From the NCBI GenBank assembly GCA_003484785.1, contig DNAD01000367.1:699-5831 (forward strand): a stretch of DNA of 5,133 nucleotides, in the 5' to 3' direction. Both the position numbers and the translations under genes were made by a program. This document shows positions 1-5,133 of the stretch, in pieces (position 1 is the first letter of the stretch; each line of letters opens with the position of its first letter). The notes under the pieces are model-generated. The model searched no databases and was not told the DNA's origin. It saw nothing but the letters and a program-made list of their open reading frames with translations. Source of the stretch: Lachnospiraceae bacterium. GTDB taxonomy: Bacteria > Bacillota > Clostridia > Lachnospirales > Lachnospiraceae.

Positions 1-86
1 GGCCGCATCCTCTGCCCCAGCCCCGCCGCCATCAATACCGCTGTTTCCTTATCCGCGCCGATTTGCTTAAGCAACTTATTAATCAT
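1..86 (-). CDS. NTP transferase (nucleotidyltransferase), N-terminal fragment
   Basis: Only the first 28 codons plus two bases are inside the window; the gene runs off the left edge. It starts with ATG at 86-84, and this ATG overlaps the TGA stop of the PEP mutase gene (ATGA, 4-base overlap), which implies translational coupling. An in-frame stop at 95-93 rules out a longer start, and no strong Shine-Dalgarno sequence lies close upstream. After about 15 residues the peptide reads AVLMAAGLGQRMRP, the glycine-rich nucleotide-binding signature of the NTP_transferase/MobA-like superfamily (sugar-phosphate nucleotidyltransferases, LicC-type phosphocholine cytidylyltransferases). In phosphonate loci such enzymes, for example the N-terminal half of PntC, make CMP-aminoethylphosphonate from CTP, so this is the likely role. 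The specificity is inferred from neighbours only. The missing C-terminus could also carry a fused second domain such as a kinase or aminotransferase. Confidence 0.5.
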   Translation of the reverse strand, partial: MINKLLKQIGADKETAVLMAAGLGQRMR

Positions 87-1381
87 AATTCGTCAATCAA
101 AGTAATAATATCCCTGAAGGGCATGAGATGGGAATCCGCCTCCAGGGCCCGATGATTTTTAAGTATCTCCACCGCTGTTTCCTGCATGGCCGGAAAGGCC
201 GCGCGCATCAGCTGGTTTGCATAGATCACGATATTTACGCCATGTGCGGAAAGCTCTTCCTCCGTTACGCTGTTAAAGGAGGTGGGAACCACCACCAGAG
301 GCGTATCGCTGTCCTTATCCCTGAAGCGGTCACAGAACTCGAATATCTCCGCGGGGTCCTTTTTGCGGCTGTGGATCATGATACCGTCGGCGCCGGCGCT
401 TCGGTAGGCAGAGGCTCTTTTAAGGGCATCCTCCATTCCCCGCTCCAGGATCAGGGATTCTATCCTTGCGATGATCATGAAATCATCGGTAAGCTGGGCC
501 CTTTTTCCCGCCTCGATCTTGGCGGCAAAATTCTCAATAAGATCCTGAGTCTGGGCCACCTCGGTGCCGAAGAGGGAATTCTTCTTAAGCCCCGTCTTGT
601 CCTCTATGATGACCGCGGAAACCCCCATTCTTTCAAGGGTGCGCACATTGTATACAAAATGCTCGCAAAGCCCACCCGTATCCCCGTCGAGGATGACGGG
701 CTTTGTCGTGACCTCAAGGATATCGTTGATGGTCCGAAGCCTTGAGGTCATGTCCACAAGCTCTATATCGGGCTTGCCCCTGTCCGTGCTGTCACAGAGG
801 GAGGATACCCACATGCCGTCAAACTGGTCGAGCTTTCCGTCTCTTTCCACCACGGTCTTTTCGGTGATCAGCCCGGTAAGGCCGCTGTGGGCCTCCATGA
901 TCTTTACGATCGGGCAGATATCAAGGAGCTGCCTTAAGCGCTTTCTCCTGTATTCGGGCATGGCCAGCTTTTCCCTGAGCTGCCGGTCGGCCTTTGCCAC
1001 CCGCTCATTACAGGTATATGCCGGCTCCACCAGCCTTCCGCCGTATCTTTTAAGGGCATTCAGACAGTTTTCCCTGAGGGCCTTTTCCGGGCCTTCCTTC
1101 CAGTTGTCCCCGTGGACCACTATATCGGGCCGCAGCCTCTCAATTATCCCGTCGTAGGTCATATCATCCTGGACAACAACCTCATCGACCCCCTCAAGGG
1201 AGCGGTAGAGCGCGATCCTTTCCTCAAGGGATATGGTGGGGAAACGGTTGTAGCGGATAAGGGCAGGGTCGGAAAGCGCCCCCACGGTGACGCTTCCCAG
1301 CTTTTTCGCTTCGTTTATTATATTCAGATGTCCCTCGTGGATGACATCCGTCGTAAAACAGGTATATACTGTTGCCGCCAT
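83..1381 (-). CDS. aepX: Phosphoenolpyruvate mutase with N-terminal cytidylyltransferase-like domain
   Basis: The protein has 432 residues, close to the length of AepX-type PEP mutases. It isomerises phosphoenolpyruvate to phosphonopyruvate, the C-P bond-forming entry step of nearly all phosphonate biosynthesis, in the cytoplasm. Residues 1-130 form a cytidylyltransferase-like fold with the HxGH motif (HEGH, 15-18) and VVHGDNW near 88-94. Residues about 155-432 are the isocitrate-lyase/PEP-mutase barrel: MEAHSGLTG near 162, the metal-binding DGDTGG at 232-237, the diagnostic EDKx5NS signature (EDKTGLKKNS, 260-269), which separates true mutases from hydrolases and lyases, and IARIES near 304-309. 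I chose ATG at 1381 rather than the GTG 12 bases upstream, because GTGAGG sits 6 bases before this ATG and the GTG lies inside that ribosome binding site. The gene begins 8 bases after the aminotransferase stop and overlaps the next gene by 4 bases. The N-terminal domain lacks the usual TxGISST motif. Mutase activity is confidently predicted; activity of the N-terminal domain is uncertain. Confidence 0.95.
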   Translation of the reverse strand: MAATVYTCFTTDVIHEGHLNIINEAKKLGSVTVGALSDPALIRYNRFPTISLEERIALYRSLEGVDEVVVQDDMTYDGIIERLRPDIVVHGDNWKEGPEKALRENCLNALKRYGGRLVEPAYTCNERVAKADRQLREKLAMPEYRRKRLRQLLDICPIVKIMEAHSGLTGLITEKTVVERDGKLDQFDGMWVSSLCDSTDRGKPDIELVDMTSRLRTINDILEVTTKPVILDGDTGGLCEHFVYNVRTLERMGVSAVIIEDKTGLKKNSLFGTEVAQTQDLIENFAAKIEAGKRAQLTDDFMIIARIESLILERGMEDALKRASAYRSAGADGIMIHSRKKDPAEIFEFCDRFRDKDSDTPLVVVPTSFNSVTEEELSAHGVNIVIYANQLMRAAFPAMQETAVEILKNHRALEADSHLMPFRDIITLIDEL

Positions 1382-1387
1382 GAAAAA

Positions 1388-1393
1388 CCTCAC
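1388..1393 (-). promoter_or_regulatory. Ribosome binding site of the PEP mutase gene
   Basis: The bases GTGAGG on the minus strand lie 6 bases upstream of ATG at 1381. They overlap the TGA stop of the aminotransferase gene (1392-1390), so ribosomes finishing that gene can reinitiate directly. This site decides the start in favour of ATG at 1381 over the in-frame GTG at 1393. Confidence 0.75.
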
Positions 1394-2511
1394 TTCACCG
1401 GTATGCTGACACCGGTATTTTGAAGAGCCTCCTTAAAGACCACCCAGAAATCCGTGATATCCTTTTCATCGATGGCCCCCAGGGCACAGAGCCTGAAGCC
1501 GCCTCTGCCGTCTATCTTTCCGGGATAGATGGTAAAGCCTCTTTCGTAGCAGTAGTCGTGGACTTTTTCAAAATCCCAGTTTGGATCGTCGGGATAATCT
1601 ATGGCGGCCACCAGACCTGCCTGTACGTCACGGGACAGGGCTTCCTTCAGGCCGAGCTCGTCTATTCCTTTCCTGATAGCCTTCATAACCCGTTTATGAC
1701 GGGCCCATTTGGCCTCCTCCCCCTCCTCAAAATACTCTATAAGCGCCTGCCTTGCGGCATAGATCGTCTGAACGGGAGGAGTGAAATGCATCTCCCCGGT
1801 TTTTTCAAAAAATTCGTACTGCATGTAGAGGTTGCAGTAATACGAGCGCTTTGGAAAATCCTTAGAGCGTTCTATGATATCGCGCCTTCCTATGATGTAA
1901 GAAAGCCCTGTCATCCCCATTATGCCCTTCTGGGCGGATGCCATGCAGAAATCGATGTTTTCTTCATATACATTAATGGGTATCATGGCGTAGGCGCTTG
2001 TGGTATCCGTAATAAGGAAGGCTCCGTATCTGTGGGCCAGAGCGCCGATCTCTTTTACGGGGTTTAACAGGCCGGTGCCGGTTTCATGATATGTGACATA
2101 TACATAGCCTGTGTCCGGGTTTTCCTTCAGGGCATCCTCTATAACCTTAAGATCAGGCTTATCATAGAGCGGCTGTTTTACCTCAACGAGAGGCAGGCCG
2201 TAATATTTTATAACATCGCAGGCTCTCTGTGAGTAGGAACCGTTATTTATTATCAGCGCCTTTTTGCCCTCCTCGAGAAGGGAATTAAGGGCCACATCGA
2301 TACAGATGGTTCCGGAACCGCAGAAAAGGACGGCGGTGTATTCCTCTTCATCCCCGTGTACGATCTTTACCAGATCCTTCCTCATGGGCGCCATGATCTG
2401 CGCAAATTCCTTTTCCCTGGGGCAGATATCGGGCACCACCTGGGCCATCTTTACCGTATCAGTCGTGGTGGAGGGACCCGGATTCAGCAGAATGTTTCTT
2501 TTTACGTTCAT
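1390..2511 (-). CDS. phnW: PhnW-like phosphonate aminotransferase (class V, PLP-dependent)
   Basis: The protein has 373 residues from the preferred start and is a fold-type I, class V aminotransferase resembling 2-aminoethylphosphonate:pyruvate transaminase. PhnW interconverts phosphonoacetaldehyde and AEP; beside a PEP mutase the biosynthetic direction is expected. Visible features are NPGP at 10-13, GSGT at 65-68 (cofactor phosphate region), HETGTGLLNP near 142-151, Asp169 in TDTTSAY (pairs with the PLP ring nitrogen), the Schiff-base lysine Lys195 in SAQKG, FTPPVQ at 243-248, and Arg340 in FRLCALG near the C-terminus, the position that binds the substrate carboxylate in this family. ATG at 2511 is preferred to ATG at 2517, because AGAGG lies 8 bases before the former and only 2 before the latter. 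The gap to the PEP mutase ATG is 8 bases. The family is divergent from classical catabolic PhnW, so the substrate could instead be phosphonopyruvate or another oxo-phosphonate. Confidence 0.88.
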   Translation of the reverse strand: MNVKRNILLNPGPSTTTDTVKMAQVVPDICPREKEFAQIMAPMRKDLVKIVHGDEEEYTAVLFCGSGTICIDVALNSLLEEGKKALIINNGSYSQRACDVIKYYGLPLVEVKQPLYDKPDLKVIEDALKENPDTGYVYVTYHETGTGLLNPVKEIGALAHRYGAFLITDTTSAYAMIPINVYEENIDFCMASAQKGIMGMTGLSYIIGRRDIIERSKDFPKRSYYCNLYMQYEFFEKTGEMHFTPPVQTIYAARQALIEYFEEGEEAKWARHKRVMKAIRKGIDELGLKEALSRDVQAGLVAAIDYPDDPNWDFEKVHDYCYERGFTIYPGKIDGRGGFRLCALGAIDEKDITDFWVVFKEALQNTGVSIPVK

Positions 2512-2519
2512 AAGCATTA

Positions 2520-2524
2520 CCTCT
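2520..2524 (-). promoter_or_regulatory. Ribosome binding site of the aminotransferase gene
   Basis: The minus strand reads AGAGG after a run of A residues. The spacing to ATG at 2511 is 8 bases, which is normal; to the in-frame ATG at 2517 it is 2 bases, which is too short. The site therefore supports the shorter protein beginning MNVKRN. Confidence 0.7.
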
Positions 2525-2534
2525 TTTTTGAAAA

Positions 2535-2615
2535 TCTTATGATACCGGGAGAAAATGCTGCGAAAGGCTTTTGCTCCCCAATATCATCTTATATCGGACC
2601 GCGGTCTTATACCGG
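2535..2615 (-). repeat. Three short imperfect direct repeats in the intergenic gap
   Basis: The 105-base gap between the two genes contains, on the minus strand, CCGGTATAAGA (2615-2605), CCGATATAAGA (2597-2587) and CCGGTATCATAAGA (2548-2535). The first two are 18 bases apart; the third has a two or three base insertion. A perfect 10-base palindrome, GACCGCGGTC (2597-2606), sits between the first two copies. They could be operator half-sites or simply chance. I see no convincing -35/-10 pair in this gap, so read-through from the upstream gene is the default view. Confidence 0.3.
2547..2578 (-). other. Stem-loop in the leader of the aminotransferase gene
   Basis: On the minus strand GGGAG (2578-2574) can pair with CTCCC (2551-2547). 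Inside it AAAA pairs with TTTT and GC with GC, with a one-base bulge on each side and a loop of about 8 bases. There is no U-run directly after the stem, so it is not a typical intrinsic terminator. It ends about 22 bases before the AGAGG ribosome binding site and could act as an attenuator, a processing site or an mRNA stabiliser between the membrane-protein gene and the phosphonate genes. Found by eye; folding energy not computed. Confidence 0.35.
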
Positions 2616-2616
2616 T

Positions 2617-5133
2617 TTAATCGCTGAATTCCACGGTCCAGTTTTCGGGATCTCTTACATCATCATGGAATTCATAAAGACGCTTCTTAAGCTCCCCGTA
2701 CTCCCTGTCATCGGAAACCTGTATGACCCCGTCTGTTTCCGGCGGCGTAATCCGGGCGCTCTGACCGTTTAAAGGATTAACGGGCTTTTCTATGATGCCC
2801 TCCATCGCGATAGCGCAGGTATCGGCATTGGACATAAGCCTCTCCGAGGTTTCAAAGGTGTCCGCGCCGAAATCCTTTACCATGAACAGAGGGTTAAACT
2901 GCTCAAAGCTGGTGCCTCCTTCATAGATCATCTGGGGGAAGGCAAAGACATAAAATCCGTGGTCGGCTGTGAGTATGATACGGGTATTATCATAGACCCC
3001 CTGTTCTCTGAGCCTGTCCATCCATTTCCCTACCTCTCTGAGAGCGGCAACGTTGGCGCAGTAGCTTTTGAACCTGTCCTTATCGGTCATATCGTCAATG
3101 GGCATCGCCCCGTCGGCCGTTAACGACGAATTCCACTCATCGATGAGGCCAGAGTTGTCCACGTCGTCCTCAAAGGTAAAGCCCGGCAGCTGAAGCTCGG
3201 CATAGCTGTGGGCGGCCAGATTTGTATACACAAACAGATTATCCTCATTTCCCTCGGATATCTCGGCCATGCCGGAGACAAGCTCCATCGACCTTACCTC
3301 ATCCGAGAGGGTCTGATCCTGCCTTACCCTGTCCTGGCTCAGGTAATTGCCGTTATCGTAGAGTATGCTCCTTAGGACGTTCGGTACCAGAAGATATATG
3401 CTGTGCCTGATATAATTGTGTTCCGACCATTTGTGAAGGTATTCATAGTCCTCAAGGGCCTGTTCGGGCGACTTGAAAACGCCGCCGGTATCGTAGGCGT
3501 GAGTATTTTCGATACCCTCAAAAAAGCCCTGCAGGCCGGTTCCGGAAAGGTCTGCATAATCGGGCGGATCGAAAACATTGCAGTCAAAGCCTGCCTTTGA
3601 AAAGTTATAGGGCAAAAACCTTATGGAGGCATCGAGCTTTTCCTGCAGATGCTCCATATCCTCTTCAAGGACAAAGGGGTTAAAATCATAGCCGCCGTAG
3701 AGGGCCGGACCCCCGGTAAGGGTACAGGCCCCGTAGGAATAGGTGTTTGGATAGTAGGTAAAGCCGTCAAAGGCCTTTTTTATTTCCGGAAATTCTTCCA
3801 TTATATAAGGAACGTATCCTCCCAGGGCCCGGTCAAGCATGATGACTATGACGTTTCTGCCGTTTTTGCTGAGGGTGTAGGAGGGGTAGGCCTCTGTATA
3901 TGCCGCGTCATCCTTTACATAGTCGTTTGCGTTTATGGTTTTTTCAGCCTTTACAAGGTTAAAGGCGGATATGGCGATCATTCCCACAAGGAGGATGCCC
4001 ATGGCTCTTTGTACGAAAACGGGGAACCTGTGCAGTAAGAATATCGTAACGGCCGCGGCTGTGATAAGGACCGCAAGGTTTAAAAGGCAGATCCGCACGC
4101 TGCTTTGGGGCTCGAAATCGTAGACCATGATGTTTGACATATTGCCGAGGCGCCTTGAAAAGAGGAACATCTGAACCAGCCCGCAGAAAAGCATTATCGT
4201 CATCGCCGCGGGGAACAGATGTTTTTTCCTGTCATCCGCCAGAAGATAGAAGAGGCCGAACCACAGTAAAAATATGCCTCCTGCGATTGCAAAGGATTCA
4301 AACACGAAGAGCAGAGGGTCGACAAAATGGCCGCGGATCAGAAATTCCAGGGGCGAATCGGAAACCGCAGCCCCCGGGATCCACATCCCGCACAGGAAGG
4401 TGAGGGAAAGGGCCGCCGTTAAAAACAGGGCATTCTGAAGGCGTCTTTTCTCCCTGCTTTCCTTTTTTTCTTCCTTATCCTCCGTAACGGCAGGGAGCCT
4501 GAGAAGCTTCATTACTATGTTTTTGATAAGAGAAAACAGGTTGTTGAGGGTCCAGTAGAACACAAGGCCCGCAGGGGAGGTGTATAAAAGCACAAGAAAA
4601 ACCAGGGCCGTGATGTAGAGCTGCAGCTTTTCCTTAAGGCTGAAGCCTCTGGTATAGATTGCCCCCGAGACCAGATTTATGGCCGTCATCAGTATGGGAA
4701 GGAGGTTGATGCTTACGGATGTTCCCGCCAGATTAAGCGTAAGCAGGGCGTCGGGGCTTCCGAGATCCTTTATCATTAAGAAGGAGGTGCCCTTTAACAG
4801 CTCCAGTGAGGACAGATAATGGTAGGCGGCTATAAAAAAGGGAACCTGCAGCAGCAGGGGAAGGGATCCTCTGAGAGCCATCACCGGCTCGTAATCGTTC
4901 TGCCGGTAATACTCGGAGAGCATCATGAAACGTTCGTCCTTCTTGAACGTCTTTTTTATGTGGTCGACCCACCTTTTCATTTCCTGCTGTTTTTTGCGGT
5001 CGGCCTCCTGAAGGGCATCCGCTCTTTTATAAAGCGGCAGCACCAGCGTCTGTACCAGCAGGCTGACGAAAATGATGGCAATGCCGGGATTGGAGAATAT
5101 TTTCATTGAAAGGGAGAACACGGTTTCAATGAA
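2617..5133 (-). CDS. YidC/Oxa1-like domain fused to LTA-synthase/sulfatase-like phosphotransferase (5' partial)
   Basis: There are 838 residues in the window, ending at TAA 2619-2617. The frame is open through the right edge, so the true start lies outside; no ribosome binding site precedes GTG 5121 or ATG 5106. Numbering runs from the first codon at the edge. Residues 1-210 match the YidC core: a first helix (about 17-34), a basic cytoplasmic hairpin (35-85), LPLLLQVPFF near 91, and SPAGLVFYWTLNNLF near 186. A charged linker (209-232) leads to five more helices (about 233-252, 271-297, 305-326, 347-368, 375-393). Residues 427 to about 794 form an alkaline-phosphatase-superfamily domain: NVIVIMLD with Asp434 as metal ligand, predicted nucleophile Thr471 in CTLTGGPALYGG, His642, and TADHG with Asp724-His725. 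Helix count and positive charges place this domain outside the cell, as in LtaS. It probably transfers a phospho-headgroup from a lipid donor or hydrolyses one. Substrate unknown; phosphonate use is inferred from the neighbours. Confidence 0.88.
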   Translation of the reverse strand, partial: FIETVFSLSMKIFSNPGIAIIFVSLLVQTLVLPLYKRADALQEADRKKQQEMKRWVDHIKKTFKKDERFMMLSEYYRQNDYEPVMALRGSLPLLLQVPFFIAAYHYLSSLELLKGTSFLMIKDLGSPDALLTLNLAGTSVSINLLPILMTAINLVSGAIYTRGFSLKEKLQLYITALVFLVLLYTSPAGLVFYWTLNNLFSLIKNIVMKLLRLPAVTEDKEEKKESREKRRLQNALFLTAALSLTFLCGMWIPGAAVSDSPLEFLIRGHFVDPLLFVFESFAIAGGIFLLWFGLFYLLADDRKKHLFPAAMTIMLFCGLVQMFLFSRRLGNMSNIMVYDFEPQSSVRICLLNLAVLITAAAVTIFLLHRFPVFVQRAMGILLVGMIAISAFNLVKAEKTINANDYVKDDAAYTEAYPSYTLSKNGRNVIVIMLDRALGGYVPYIMEEFPEIKKAFDGFTYYPNTYSYGACTLTGGPALYGGYDFNPFVLEEDMEHLQEKLDASIRFLPYNFSKAGFDCNVFDPPDYADLSGTGLQGFFEGIENTHAYDTGGVFKSPEQALEDYEYLHKWSEHNYIRHSIYLLVPNVLRSILYDNGNYLSQDRVRQDQTLSDEVRSMELVSGMAEISEGNEDNLFVYTNLAAHSYAELQLPGFTFEDDVDNSGLIDEWNSSLTADGAMPIDDMTDKDRFKSYCANVAALREVGKWMDRLREQGVYDNTRIILTADHGFYVFAFPQMIYEGGTSFEQFNPLFMVKDFGADTFETSERLMSNADTCAIAMEGIIEKPVNPLNGQSARITPPETDGVIQVSDDREYGELKKRLYEFHDDVRDPENWTVEFSD
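5102..5133. repeat. Perfect 10-base inverted repeat at the right edge
   Basis: TTCATTGAAA (5102-5111) and TTTCAATGAA (5124-5133) are exact reverse complements separated by 12 bases. They lie inside the open reading frame of the fusion gene, near what should be its first transmembrane helix. A hairpin in the mRNA or a regulatory dyad is possible, but coding constraint plus chance may explain it; the right arm ends exactly at the window edge, so it may extend further. Confidence 0.45.

Noticed and set aside
128..745. Long plus-strand open frame opposite the PEP mutase gene
   Set aside because: It is antisense to a protein with clear PEP mutase motifs, shows no recognisable domain and has no good ribosome binding site. 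The other plus-strand frames across 564-2772 and 3222-5109 were rejected for the same reason.
1382..1393. GTG at 1393 as start of the PEP mutase
   Set aside because: The GTG is itself part of the GTGAGG ribosome binding site for ATG at 1381, and the extra residues MRFF precede the normal start of the cytidylyltransferase fold.
2512..2517. ATG at 2517 as start of the aminotransferase
   Set aside because: The AGAGG sequence would be only 2 bases away; ATG at 2511 has 8-base spacing and gives the more typical N-terminus.
2547..2578. The gap hairpin as a rho-independent terminator
   Set aside because: No U-run follows the stem, and the stem has bulges; it may still affect mRNA processing.
2518..2616. 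A sigma-70 type promoter for the aminotransferase operon
   Set aside because: TATCAT at 2544-2539 resembles a -10 box, but nothing like TTGACA lies 16-18 bases upstream of it.
5104..5121. GTG 5121 or ATG 5106 as the true start of the fusion gene
   Set aside because: Neither has a Shine-Dalgarno sequence, the frame is open to the window edge, and YidC domains normally have a further segment before this first helix. The gene was called 5' partial instead.
1..5133. tRNA or rRNA genes, CRISPR arrays, insertion sequences
   Set aside because: The window is almost fully coding, and I saw no regularly spaced long repeats, transposase motifs or cloverleaf-like segments.

Overview
The window carries four protein-coding genes, all on the minus strand and packed head to tail, so transcription runs from the right edge to the left edge. 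In transcription order they are: (1) a large membrane protein, cut at its 5' end by the window edge, which joins a YidC/Oxa1-like insertase domain to a five-helix membrane anchor and an extracellular sulfatase/LTA-synthase-like phosphotransferase domain; (2) a class V, PhnW-like aminotransferase; (3) a phosphoenolpyruvate mutase with an N-terminal cytidylyltransferase-like domain; (4) the first 28 codons of a sugar-phosphate/phosphocholine-type nucleotidyltransferase, cut by the left edge.

Genes 2-4 are very tightly coupled: an 8-base gap between 2 and 3, and an ATGA overlap between 3 and 4. They form a recognisable phosphonate-biosynthesis cassette. PEP mutase makes the C-P bond (PEP to phosphonopyruvate), the aminotransferase makes an amino-phosphonate such as 2-aminoethylphosphonate (AEP), and the nucleotidyltransferase probably activates the product as a CMP derivative. 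A phosphonopyruvate decarboxylase, normally needed to reach AEP, is not in this window. It may lie beyond the left edge, or the product may be a different amino-phosphonate. The 97-105 base gap before gene 2 holds a hairpin and short imperfect repeats; I found no convincing promoter in it.

The host looks like a bacterium of the Firmicutes/Clostridia type, perhaps Lachnospiraceae. The reasons are the AGAGG/GTGAGG ribosome binding sites, the moderate G+C, the Gram-positive-style YidC core with an LtaS-like enzyme, and general resemblance to surface-polysaccharide loci of that group as I remember them. This assignment is inference.

The most interesting object is the YidC-phosphotransferase fusion beside phosphonate genes. 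A plausible model is that the cassette makes a nucleotide-activated phosphonate that decorates a lipid or surface glycan, and the fusion enzyme transfers a phospho- or phosphono-headgroup outside the membrane. Nothing in the window proves the substrate.
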